A DNA stretch of 64,000 bases from contig JAIQEU010000020.1 of assembly GCA_020073665.1 (NCBI GenBank), positions 90,112-154,111 of the forward strand, given 5' to 3'. The notes beneath the pieces are model-generated. The model did not search any database and was not told the DNA's origin. It worked only from the letters and a program-made list of their open reading frames with translations. Positions 7,481-14,807 of the stretch are shown piece by piece. The position numbers were made by a program, and so were the translations under genes. Each line of letters starts with the position of its first letter. Position 1 is the stretch's first letter. Origin of the DNA: Terriglobia bacterium (GTDB taxonomy: Bacteria > Acidobacteriota > Terriglobia > Terriglobales > Acidobacteriaceae).

Positions 7481-8464
7481 ATGAAGCATTCACGCATCGG
7501 TTTGGTGGCCACGACTGCCGCAGTCTTGCTGCTGATTTGCGTCCCTGCCCTTCCCGCCGCGGCCAGTACCGAGGGATCCTTCCAGCGTACTTTACAGGTC
7601 ACGGGCCCGGTCAATCTTGACGTGACCACCGGCTCGGGAAGCATCCAGGTACGCACCGGTAGTTCGAACCAGATAGAGATCACCGGCCATATCAAGGCCA
7701 CCGACTGGTTCGGCGGAAGCGCGGAAGACAAGGTGAAGCAACTGCAGTCGAACCCGCCCATCCAGCAAAGCGGCAACGACATTCGCATCGGCCACATCGA
7801 CAATCCGGAACTGCGACACAACATCTCGATCAGCTACGAAATCGTCGTTCCCGCGGACACCGAGCTGCGCTCGCACACCGGCTCGGGCAACCAGACGGTG
7901 GACGGGGTTCATGGCTCGCTCGACGTTGGCACTGGATCCGGCGGCTTGAAAGTCTCCAATATCAGCAACACCGTGCATGCCGATACCGGGTCGGGAGACA
8001 TCGAGATTGACCACGTGAAAGGCTATGTGCGCGCCAAGACCGGTAGCGGATCGATCCGGGCCACCGATGTTGCCGGCGGGTTCGATGCGGATACCGGAAG
8101 CGGGCGCATCACACTCGAGCAGACCGCGCCGGGAGCGGTGCGGGCCGATACCGGCTCGGGCGGTATGGAGTTGCGCGGAGTAAAGGGATCGCTGGAAGCG
8201 AAAGCCGGCAGCGGAACCATCCGGGCAGAAGGCGACCCGTCCGGCGACTGGAGGGTTCACACCGGCTCCGGCACCGTGCAACTGAAGCTGCCTTCTAACG
8301 CGGCCTTTGATCTCGATGCCCACACCAGTTCCGGTTCCATCCAGGTGGACCACCCAGTTACCGTGCAAGGCACGCTGGGACGCAAGGACATCCAGGGTAA
8401 AGTCCGAGGCGGCGGCGTCCGGGTGGAAGTGGAAACCGGCTCGGGAAATATTCAAATTCAGTAG
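7481..8464 (+). CDS. DUF4097 beta-strand repeat (adhesin-like) exported protein, paralogue 2
   Basis: A 327-residue paralogue of the preceding gene. ATG 7481 is preceded by GGGGGAAG (7471-7478). A TTG at 7469 is in frame but has its only SD too close. It has a signal peptide (core AAVLLLICVPALPAAAS), then STEGSFQRTLQVTGPVNL, matching paralogue 1 (VQGSFERTLTVTGPVDL). DTGSG, HTGSG or KTGSG turns then recur with about 19-20-residue spacing to the C-terminus. The two genes arose by tandem duplication but now differ clearly. The stop codon TAG (8462-8464) lies in the first unit of a heptad array that continues downstream. Confidence 0.88.
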   Translation: MKHSRIGLVATTAAVLLLICVPALPAAASTEGSFQRTLQVTGPVNLDVTTGSGSIQVRTGSSNQIEITGHIKATDWFGGSAEDKVKQLQSNPPIQQSGNDIRIGHIDNPELRHNISISYEIVVPADTELRSHTGSGNQTVDGVHGSLDVGTGSGGLKVSNISNTVHADTGSGDIEIDHVKGYVRAKTGSGSIRATDVAGGFDADTGSGRITLEQTAPGAVRADTGSGGMELRGVKGSLEAKAGSGTIRAEGDPSGDWRVHTGSGTVQLKLPSNAAFDLDAHTSSGSIQVDHPVTVQGTLGRKDIQGKVRGGGVRVEVETGSGNIQIQ

Positions 8465-8497
8465 CTGGTAGCTAGTCGCTGGCAGCTGGTAGTTGGG
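8463..8497. repeat. Heptad array, 5 units, starting inside a stop codon
   Basis: AGCTGGT, AGCTAGT, CGCTGGC, AGCTGGT, AGTTGGG run in strict 7-nt phase from 8463. The first unit overlaps the TAG stop (8462-8464) of the second DUF4097 gene. TAG triplets at 8462, 8469 and 8473 cover all three forward frames. Confidence 0.8.
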
Positions 8498-8541
8498 TAC
8501 CACCGTCCGGAACTCCGCCGACGTCGAAGGGCCAGATCCGA

Positions 8542-8578
8542 ACCACCAGCGACCAGCCAGCAACGACCATCTACCTGG
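8542..8578. repeat. Heptad array, about 5 units, inverted relative to 8463-8497
   Basis: ACCACCA, GCGACCA, GCCAGCA, ACGACCA, TCTACCT form five units with 7-nt phase. They are close to the reverse complement of the units at 8463-8497, so the RNA could form a long imperfect hairpin with a loop of about 45 nt. Confidence 0.7.
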
Positions 8579-8672
8579 TTTCGCGTTACCTCCGTGTCTT
8601 GACTCACCCCTCGCCCGCAGGATACTTTCGCGTCTCCGGGGAAAATTCTGTCTACACGGGCAAGGAGCAATT

Positions 8673-9503
8673 TTGGCGCAACGGCCGATCATCACGCTGA
8701 CCACCGACTTCGGACTTAGCGATCACTTCGTGGGCACCATCAAAGGAGTCATTCTGGCCATTGCTGGCGATGCGGAGATCATCGACATCTGCCATTCGGT
8801 GCAGCCCTTTGACGTTCTGGACGGCGCGCTGACCATTGCTCAGGCCTATTCTTACTTCCCTTCCGGCACAGTTCACATGGTGGTGGTCGACCCCGGCGTG
8901 GGCACGGCCCGGCGTCCGATCGTGGCCAGCAGCGAGCAGCACTACTTTGTCGCCCCCGACAACGGTGTGTTGTCGCTGATCTATGCCCGCGAAGAGCGCA
9001 TGTATGTCCGGCACGTTACCTCGCAGCACTACTTCATGCAGCCCATAAGCAATACTTTTCATGCCCGCGACATTTTCGCGCCGGTAGCGGCCTGGATCGC
9101 CAAGGGCATTGACACGGAGAAGTTTGGGGAAAAGGTGGATGACTTTGTGCGCTTCAATGCGCCCAAGCCCAAGCCGGTGAATGGCCATACCCTGCGCGGC
9201 GTAGTGCTGAAGGTGGATCGTTTCGGCAACCTGGTCACCAACATTACTCCGCAAGATGCTCCCATGTTGTTTCAGTCTGAGCCGGCGGCGTTCAAGATTC
9301 TGGTGGGCAAGTATGAGATCACCGAAGTGAAGGCCACCTACGCTCTGGGTGCACCGGGCGAGGTCTTCGGAGTTCTCGGCAGCATGGGCTTCCTGGAAAT
9401 CGCGGCCAATCGCGGTTCCGCTGCCCAAGTCATCGGAGTCGGCAAAGGCACCGATGTCAGCATCGTCCTGGAAGGCGCGGCGGCGGCGGGTAACGGGCAG
9501 TAG
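8673..9503 (+). CDS. SAM hydroxide adenosyltransferase (DUF62 / chlorinase-fluorinase family)
   Basis: A 276-residue protein starting at TTG 8673, where AAGGAG (8662-8667) is spaced by 5 nt. Translation upstream of this has no family similarity. The N-terminus PIITLTTDFGLSDHFVGTIKG, the segments VVDPGVGTARRPI and FVAPDNGVLS, and FHARDIFAPVAA are family signatures; the usual FHGRD is FHARD here. Characterised members hydrolyse S-adenosyl-L-methionine to adenosine and methionine with water as nucleophile. The halogenase-specific loop cannot be judged by eye, so hydrolysis is preferred on family grounds. Two domains: N-terminal (about 1-165) and C-terminal beta-barrel (about 175-276). The gene stands alone, without a cofactor-linked neighbour. 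Confidence 0.9.
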   Translation: MAQRPIITLTTDFGLSDHFVGTIKGVILAIAGDAEIIDICHSVQPFDVLDGALTIAQAYSYFPSGTVHMVVVDPGVGTARRPIVASSEQHYFVAPDNGVLSLIYAREERMYVRHVTSQHYFMQPISNTFHARDIFAPVAAWIAKGIDTEKFGEKVDDFVRFNAPKPKPVNGHTLRGVVLKVDRFGNLVTNITPQDAPMLFQSEPAAFKILVGKYEITEVKATYALGAPGEVFGVLGSMGFLEIAANRGSAAQVIGVGKGTDVSIVLEGAAAAGNGQ

Positions 9504-9578
9504 TTCTCAAGTTAAGTTCGGGATTCCTCCTCAGCGGAAACCTTCGTTCCGCAGTCTCAGCCTGTGGTAAGCTGCCGC

Positions 9579-9599
9579 ACACAACAGACTGAGTTGTGT
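9579..9599. promoter_or_regulatory. Inverted repeat upstream of the multicopper oxidase gene
   Basis: ACACAAC (9579-9585) and GTTGTGT (9593-9599) are perfect 7-bp arms around a 7-nt spacer, 95 nt before the oxidase ATG. It may be an operator or a small hairpin. No T-run follows, so it is not a standard terminator. Confidence 0.35.
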
Positions 9600-9693
9600 C
9601 GTGATTGGAGTAACGGCAGAAGGCAAGACCTCGCAACGATAGTCTCTTTCTTCCCGAATTCAAGAAGCATTCTCATTTTCAGGAGGCGGAACG

Positions 9694-10869
9694 ATGGGCT
9701 GCAAAGTTGTGGGTAACGTGCTGCTTGTAATAGGCGGGATGCTGGTTCTCTGCCTGGGGGCAAATGCGGGAGCCTTGCCCCAGGGTTCGACATCACCGAA
9801 AGTTCATACTTATTACGTTGCCGCCGATGAAGTGGACTGGGACTACGCTCCCAGCGGCCTCAACCAAGTGATGGGCATGAAATTCGAAGGCTATGCGGCC
9901 ACCTTCGTGGAAAAAGGGCCACATCGCATCGGCAAGGTTTATCGCAAGGCCATCTATCGCGAATACACCGACGAAACCTTCACCAAGCTCAAGCCGCGGT
10001 CGCCCGACCAGGAATATCTGGGCATGCTCGGCCCGGTGCTCCGTGCCGAAGTCGGAGACACAATCCGAGTAGTGTTCCGCAACAATGCCACGCGGCCCTA
10101 CAGCATGCATCCCCACGGCGTTTTCTACAACAAAGACTCCGAAGGCACCATGAACTATAACGACAGCAGTTCCACCGCCGATAAAGCCAACAACGTGGTC
10201 CTGCCGGGCCAGACCCATACCTACACCTGGGAGGTCCCGGAGCGTGCTGGGCCAGGGCCCGCTGATCCTAGCTCCATCGTCTGGCTCTACCACTCGCACG
10301 TGGGCGAAATGAAAGACGTCGAAAGTGGCCTGATCGGACCAATCATCATTACCCGGCGCGGCATGTACGGAGCAGACGACAAGCCCAAAGATGTGGACCG
10401 GGAGTTTGTCACTCTGTTTATGGTTTACGACGAAAATACCAGCTGGTACCTGGACCAGAACATCAAGACCTATGTCAGCGACCAGAAGGGACTGAACAAG
10501 CTCGAGTTCGCTCCGGTGGACGACCAGGGCAATTTGTCGGCGGTCGGGACCGGCTTCGCCGCCGCCAATTTCAAACTGACCATCAATGGCTACATGTTCG
10601 CCAACACGCCCATGATGACCATGAAGAAGGGCGAGCGCGTCCGCTGGTACCTGGTGACCATCGGCGAGGGCGTAAACCTGCACACTCCTCACTGGCACGG
10701 CAATGTGGTGCTGGCCGATGGCAAGCGGACCGACGTGGTGTCGTTGACGCCGGCCCAGATGCTCACGGTGGACATGGTACCCGACGATCCGGGCACGTGG
10801 CTGTTTCATTGCCACCTGAGCGAGCACATGGACGCAGGCATGGTGGCGATGTATAAGGTCGAGCCTTGA
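9694..10869 (+). CDS. Two-domain multicopper oxidase (exported)
   Basis: A 391-residue protein with a signal peptide (about residues 1-27). Domain 1 (about 40-225) has SMHPHGVFY and WLYHSHVGEM, which supply trinuclear copper ligands. Domain 2 (about 265-391) has NLHTPHWHG and FHCHLSEHMDAGM. HCH-x3-H-x4-M supplies both the Cys type-1 site and an axial Met, which suggests a moderate redox potential. Domain 1 lacks the Cys of a second type-1 site. The protein is therefore of the short two-domain class with type-1 copper in domain 2 (type C), which forms trimers in known cases. Hephaestin/ceruloplasmin-like sequence features are visible. The substrate (phenols, Fe(II), Cu(I) or Mn(II)) is not predictable. 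It is monocistronic, with AGGAGG about 7 nt upstream. Confidence 0.92.
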   Translation: MGCKVVGNVLLVIGGMLVLCLGANAGALPQGSTSPKVHTYYVAADEVDWDYAPSGLNQVMGMKFEGYAATFVEKGPHRIGKVYRKAIYREYTDETFTKLKPRSPDQEYLGMLGPVLRAEVGDTIRVVFRNNATRPYSMHPHGVFYNKDSEGTMNYNDSSSTADKANNVVLPGQTHTYTWEVPERAGPGPADPSSIVWLYHSHVGEMKDVESGLIGPIIITRRGMYGADDKPKDVDREFVTLFMVYDENTSWYLDQNIKTYVSDQKGLNKLEFAPVDDQGNLSAVGTGFAAANFKLTINGYMFANTPMMTMKKGERVRWYLVTIGEGVNLHTPHWHGNVVLADGKRTDVVSLTPAQMLTVDMVPDDPGTWLFHCHLSEHMDAGMVAMYKVEP

Positions 10870-10887
10870 ACAGGAGGTGAGTGCGGG

Positions 10888-11121
10888 TCAGGAACTTTTG
10901 GCCTTGGGATGGACGTAGTGGTCCATTTCTGCGGTCCATTTAAGGAAGCGCCACAGGTTGCCGCGCTCCCGCCAGGCAAATTCCCAGAACTCGAGAAACC
11001 CGATCTGGGTCATCTTCACGCCGCAATAGGTTTCGATTCGCCACAACAGGTAGGGACTGCGCCAGGGGGCAAGGCGATGCCCCTTGGTGGCGTTCCACAG
11101 GAATCGAAGCATGTAGCGCAT
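10888..11121 (-). CDS. Small conserved protein, function unknown
   Basis: A 77-residue protein rich in Trp and Arg (RFLWNATKGHRLAPWRSPY, then RIETYCGVK and RFLKWTAEMDHYV). I believe short proteins with RLxPWRSPYLxWRIETY are conserved in Acidobacteriota, but this is recollection and was not searched. No signal peptide or membrane helix is seen; it is probably cytoplasmic and basic. It is convergent with the multicopper oxidase gene. A -10-like TATACT lies at the complement of 11132-11137, without a good -35. The start could also be the ATG three codons further in. Confidence 0.65.
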   Translation of the reverse strand: MRYMLRFLWNATKGHRLAPWRSPYLLWRIETYCGVKMTQIGFLEFWEFAWRERGNLWRFLKWTAEMDHYVHPKAKSS

Positions 11122-11208
11122 ATGTAATTTCAGTATAGCGCCAGGGCCGATGCCGCTTTAGTACCGCGGCGGATGCTAGAATCTTTTGCTCCCTACTCCC
11201 AAATCTTC

Positions 11209-11556
11209 ATGCCAGACGACGTCCGCCAGAAAGCCGAAGACCACTACTACGCCGCGCTCGATCTAGTAGCGGAAGGCGACCACGAAAGTGCGCTCGCAGA
11301 GTATGAGAAGTCGCTGGAGGCAGACCCCACCTTCACCGAAGCCCTGCACGGCCTGTCCCGCGCCCTGCAGGACTTGAACCGGCTGGACGAAGCCATCGCC
11401 GCGGCCAAGCGCATTGCAGAGGTCGATCCCGACGACGTGCTGGCCCATACCAGCCTGTCGGTGCTGTATCAGAAAAAGGGCATGATTCCGGAAGCCGAGG
11501 AAGAGGGGAACAAGGCCCGGATCCTGGGGTGGAAGCAGCAGTTGAAAAAGAAGTAG
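11209..11556 (+). CDS. Tetratricopeptide repeat protein
   Basis: A 115-residue protein built almost entirely of TPR helices: KAEDHYYAALDLVAEGDHESALAEYEKSLEAD, then TEALHGLSRALQDLNRLDEAIAAAKRIAEVDPD, then a third unit. Two to three repeats act as a scaffold for protein-protein contacts. ATG 11209 (MPDDVRQ) is preferred because homologous domains start here; an in-frame ATG at 11173 would add 12 unusual residues. The stop codon lies within a heptad array. The gene is convergent with pilR, but there is no proof of a role in pili. Confidence 0.8.
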   Translation: MPDDVRQKAEDHYYAALDLVAEGDHESALAEYEKSLEADPTFTEALHGLSRALQDLNRLDEAIAAAKRIAEVDPDDVLAHTSLSVLYQKKGMIPEAEEEGNKARILGWKQQLKKK

Positions 11557-11582
11557 CTGGTAGCTAGTGGATGGTAGCTGGG
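11555..11582. repeat. Heptad array, 4 units, starting inside a stop codon
   Basis: AGCTGGT, AGCTAGT, GGATGGT, AGCTGGG in 7-nt phase, starting within the TAG stop (11554-11556) of the TPR gene. TAG triplets at 11554, 11561 and 11565 occupy all three forward frames. Confidence 0.8.
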
Positions 11583-11596
11583 ATAAACAAGTCGTC

Positions 11597-11631
11597 CCCA
11601 GCGACCAGCTACCAGCTGCCTACTTACAACT
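11597..11631. repeat. Heptad array, 5 units, inverted partner reaching into the pilR stop
   Basis: CCCAGCG, ACCAGCT, ACCAGCT, GCCTACT, TACAACT in 7-nt phase. It is inverted to the array at 11555-11582 across a 14-nt spacer and runs over the pilR stop codon (11624-11626). The pair would fold into a bidirectional hairpin between convergent genes. Confidence 0.78.
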
Positions 11632-13012
11632 CATACTTCTTCACCAAGTGCCGGAACGACCGGTAGGAAATTTTCAGCAGGTCAGCGGCGCGGGTCTGCA
11701 CTCCGTTGGACTGGGCCAGGGCAGCCAGCAGCAACGAACGTTCGATGTCGGCCACGTACTTCTCCATGTCCACCCCGTCCGGCAGCACGGAGCCCGCGCT
11801 GACGGTGCCGCCCGCTCCCACTCCCGCAGCCGCGGCCCGCGCCTTGGGGCGTTCCGCAGGAAGGTCAACGCGGAGCTCTTCTCCGGTCTCCAGGGCCACG
11901 GCCCGCTCAATCGTATTCTCCAACTGGCGGACGTTGCCGGGCCAGTCGTAGCCGCAGAGGGCGTCCAGGGATCGCGGGTTCACGCGCAGGATGCTCTTGC
12001 CGGCAGCCGGCGCGTATTTTTTCAGAAAGTGATTCACCAGTAGTGGAATGTCTTCGCGGCGGTCCCGCAGATGCGGCACCTGGACCGGGATCACGCTCAG
12101 GCGATAGTAGAGATCCTCACGGAAACTGCCTTCGGCCACCAGTTTGTCGAGATCGCGGTTGGTGGCCGCGATCACCCGGACGTCGATGGCAATCTCGTTG
12201 CTGCCGCCCACCGGACGCACACAACGTTCCTGCAGAACGCGCAGCAACTTGACCTGCATGGTCAGCGTCATCTCGCTGATCTCGTCCAGGAAGATGGTGC
12301 CCTGGGTCGCCACTTCGAACAGCCCGCGCTTGTTCTGATTGGCGCCGGTGAACGCGCCTTTCACGTAGCCAAAGAGTTCGCTCTCCAGCAAGGTCTCGGG
12401 GAACGCGCCACAGTTGATGGAAACGAAGGGCTCAGCAGCCCGCGGGGAGCAGACGTGCACGGCGCGAGCCACCAGTTCCTTGCCGGTACCACTCTCGCCG
12501 TAGATCAGGATAGTGCTTTGCGTGGACGCGACCGTACGGATGGTCTGCTTCAGCTTATCCATGGCCGGGCTGTCACCCACAATGTTGTCCAGCGAATTGC
12601 GGGTGGCGGCGTCGCGTTTGAAGGCGAAGTTCTGGCGGCTGAGCGCCATCTTCTCCATTGCCCGGTTGATGGCCAGCTTGATTTCATCCACCAGTCCCGG
12701 AGATTTGCGGATGTAATCGGTTGCGCCACCGGCTTTCACCGCCTGGACGGCGGCTTCATAGTCATCCACCGCAGTGATCAGGATGACCGCGGAATCGGGT
12801 GAAACCTGGTGCGCGTAGCGCAGCACTTCGATGCCATCGGTGTGGGGCATCTTGATGTCGGTCACGACCACGTCGAACAGGGCGCTGTCGAGTTTCCGCT
12901 TGGCAGCTTCCCCCGAATTCACCGTTTCCACGCGATGGTTGTCGCGGCGCAAAGCGATGTCAAGCATTTCGCAGATGGAGCGCTCGTCGTCGCACACCAG
13001 GATGTTACCCAT
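11624..13012 (-). CDS. pilR: Sigma-54-dependent response regulator, PilR type
   Basis: A 462-residue NtrC-family activator. The receiver domain (1-120) has the acidic pocket D8/D9 and phosphoacceptor D52. The AAA+ domain (about 150-380) carries Walker A GESGTGKE, an intact sigma-54 contact loop GAFTGA, Walker B IFLDEI and the arginine finger region. A Fis-type HTH closes the C-terminus (RAADLLKISYRSFRHLVKKY). It overlaps the sensor kinase gene by 8 nt and follows pilB-T-C, so it is assigned as PilR, which normally activates pilA transcription with sigma-54. No pilA gene lies in this window. Confidence 0.93.
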   Translation of the reverse strand: MGNILVCDDERSICEMLDIALRRDNHRVETVNSGEAAKRKLDSALFDVVVTDIKMPHTDGIEVLRYAHQVSPDSAVILITAVDDYEAAVQAVKAGGATDYIRKSPGLVDEIKLAINRAMEKMALSRQNFAFKRDAATRNSLDNIVGDSPAMDKLKQTIRTVASTQSTILIYGESGTGKELVARAVHVCSPRAAEPFVSINCGAFPETLLESELFGYVKGAFTGANQNKRGLFEVATQGTIFLDEISEMTLTMQVKLLRVLQERCVRPVGGSNEIAIDVRVIAATNRDLDKLVAEGSFREDLYYRLSVIPVQVPHLRDRREDIPLLVNHFLKKYAPAAGKSILRVNPRSLDALCGYDWPGNVRQLENTIERAVALETGEELRVDLPAERPKARAAAAGVGAGGTVSAGSVLPDGVDMEKYVADIERSLLLAALAQSNGVQTRAADLLKISYRSFRHLVKKYEL

Positions 13013-14711
13013 GCGCTCTCCCTCCGGCTCCCACCGTCGCGGAAGCGGCTTCCGGCGCCGGCCGGGTGTGCCCGGCCAGGACGGTGCGGGTTACACCGGC
13101 ACTCTCGTCCGCGCTGCTGCGCCGCAGGCGCAATACAAATACGCTGCCTTGCCCGGGCTTGGAGCGCGCCCAGACTTTGCCCTCGTGCGCCTGCACGATC
13201 TGGTAGACGATCGCCAGGCCGAGGCCGGTCCCACCTTCAAACTGGGACTGGAAGGGCTCGAAGATTTTCTCCGTCAGCTGTGGACTGATGCCCGGGCCGG
13301 TATCGGCAAAGCTGATCTGCCAATCATCGCCTATCGTTTCTACCGAGATGGCCAGGGTTCCGCCGTCTTTCATGGCGCGAACCGCGTTCTCGCAGAAGTT
13401 CCAGAACACCTGCTTGATCTTGTCGCCGTCGGCCAGAGTGAATGCTTGTTTGGGCGCATACCGCCGCTCGATGCGGATCCCGGTGTTCTCGGTGACCAGG
13501 CGGTGCTGGAGCAGGGTGAGTGTATCCTCCAGCAACAGCAGCAGGTCGACCCGGCTGAAGCGGTACTGCTTGCCTCGAGAGTAGGCCAGGAAGTCGGTGA
13601 TGATGCTGTTCAGACGCTCGGACTCACGGGTCACAATCTGCAGCAACTGCCGGTGCTCCGGGCTGAGGTCGGGAATGCCCGAAAGCATGCTGACCGAGCC
13701 GGCGATGGAAGTAAGCGGATTGCGGATTTCGTGAGCGATGGCGGCCGCCAGCCGGCCTACCGCCGCCAGCCGGTCCTGCATGCGCACTTCGCGCTCCAAG
13801 CGCCGCATCTCGGTGAGATCGTCGAAGGTGTAGACGTAACCTACCGTCTCCTGCTCGCTGACGGTAAGGGGCGAAACCATCACCCGAAAAGTTCTGCGGA
13901 AGGTGTTGGGCGCCACGAAGCGTACTTCGCCATGGGCGCGCTCGGAACCAACCTGGGGCAGGGGATCGAGAAAAACTTGCTGGATTGGCTGGCCCAGCAG
14001 TTCCTCCTCTGGCCGTTCCAGCTGCTTTTGTGCAGCTGCGTTGACCAGGGTAATGTGCCCGTCGAGCGCGGTGGTGATGAGGCCCCCGCTGATGGCCTGG
14101 ATGATGTTTTCATGCAGTGCCTGCAAGTCTTCGAGGGCGCCGCTGGTGTACCTCAGTTTGACGTCTACCTGGCGCAACTTGGCGGCCAGCAGCCCGGTAA
14201 GGTAGGCCACCGCGAGGTAGGCGAAAAGGTTGATCAGAATAATGGCCTGCAGCGCTCCCAGCCCCGGTCGAGTGGTGGAATACGACGGAACCAGGCCAAA
14301 GTAGGTCAGTTCCAGCACCATGCCGTAGAGAATGAATGCCAAGGCGGCGGTCAGGTAAGCCCACGACCGGGGTAAAAGCATGCAGGCCACAATGATGACC
14401 AGCGGGTACAGCACGTTCAGCGAGCTATCCACGCCGCCGGTGATGTACACCACCAGGGTGACCAGCGCCAGATCAGTGAGTACCTGCAGCAGGCATTGCA
14501 GGCGGTGCTCCTGCCAGAAAGAAAGCAACAGGAGATAGAAAACGGAAATCGCGTACCACAGCAGGATGGTGGTAACAAACAGCCACACCGGCAGCGGGCT
14601 GGGGGTGAGCCGGGCGATCAGCAGCTCGATGGCCAGCAAGAACGTCAGGATGATGATACGGACCTTGACCAGCCAGGCCAACCACAGCCGATCATCGAAC
14701 ATGGATTGCAT
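13005..14711 (-). CDS. pilS: Membrane-bound PAS sensor histidine kinase, PilS type
   Basis: A 568-residue kinase. ATG 14711 has AGGA at 6-nt spacing; the longer frame to 14765 enters a repeat array and is rejected. Six hydrophobic helices (about residues 10-195) form the PilS-type sensor region. A PAS domain follows (about 205-320), then HisKA with AIAHEIRNPLTSIAGS and a HATPase domain with N-, G1 (ADTGPGIS) and G2 (GGTGLGLAI) boxes. It should phosphorylate the PilR product encoded downstream, with an 8-nt overlap. In studied bacteria PilS senses pilin in the membrane. The proline/alanine-rich tail after residue 530 is probably disordered. Confidence 0.92.
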   Translation of the reverse strand: MQSMFDDRLWLAWLVKVRIIILTFLLAIELLIARLTPSPLPVWLFVTTILLWYAISVFYLLLLSFWQEHRLQCLLQVLTDLALVTLVVYITGGVDSSLNVLYPLVIIVACMLLPRSWAYLTAALAFILYGMVLELTYFGLVPSYSTTRPGLGALQAIILINLFAYLAVAYLTGLLAAKLRQVDVKLRYTSGALEDLQALHENIIQAISGGLITTALDGHITLVNAAAQKQLERPEEELLGQPIQQVFLDPLPQVGSERAHGEVRFVAPNTFRRTFRVMVSPLTVSEQETVGYVYTFDDLTEMRRLEREVRMQDRLAAVGRLAAAIAHEIRNPLTSIAGSVSMLSGIPDLSPEHRQLLQIVTRESERLNSIITDFLAYSRGKQYRFSRVDLLLLLEDTLTLLQHRLVTENTGIRIERRYAPKQAFTLADGDKIKQVFWNFCENAVRAMKDGGTLAISVETIGDDWQISFADTGPGISPQLTEKIFEPFQSQFEGGTGLGLAIVYQIVQAHEGKVWARSKPGQGSVFVLRLRRSSADESAGVTRTVLAGHTRPAPEAASATVGAGGRAHG

Positions 14712-14721
14712 TTGTAATCCT

Positions 14722-14756
14722 AGTTGCCGGTGGCTGGCGGCCGGTCGCTGGGGAAC
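14722..14756. repeat. Heptad array, 5 units
   Basis: AGTTGCC, GGTGGCT, GGCGGCC, GGTCGCT, GGGGAAC in 7-nt phase, lying between pilC and pilS within the operon, 11 nt upstream of the pilS start. Confidence 0.72.
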
Positions 14757-14765
14757 CGGGTCCAA

Positions 14766-14800
14766 GCCCAGCTACCAGCGACCTGCCACCAGCGACTGTT
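14766..14800. repeat. Heptad array, 5 units, inverted partner
   Basis: GCCCAGC, TACCAGC, GACCTGC, CACCAGC, GACTGTT in 7-nt phase, inverted to 14722-14756 across 9 nt. It ends 8 nt before the pilC stop codon (14808-14810). Together they can form a hairpin inside the pil operon mRNA. Confidence 0.72.
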
Positions 14801-14807
14801 CTTGCCG

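Noticed and set aside
8463..8578. CRISPR array
   Set aside because: Units are only 7 nt, have no spacers and are degenerate; no cas gene is in the window.
9534..9552. Terminator after the SAM hydroxide adenosyltransferase gene
   Set aside because: A 6-bp stem (GCGGAA/TTCCGC) exists but without a T-run; too weak to call.
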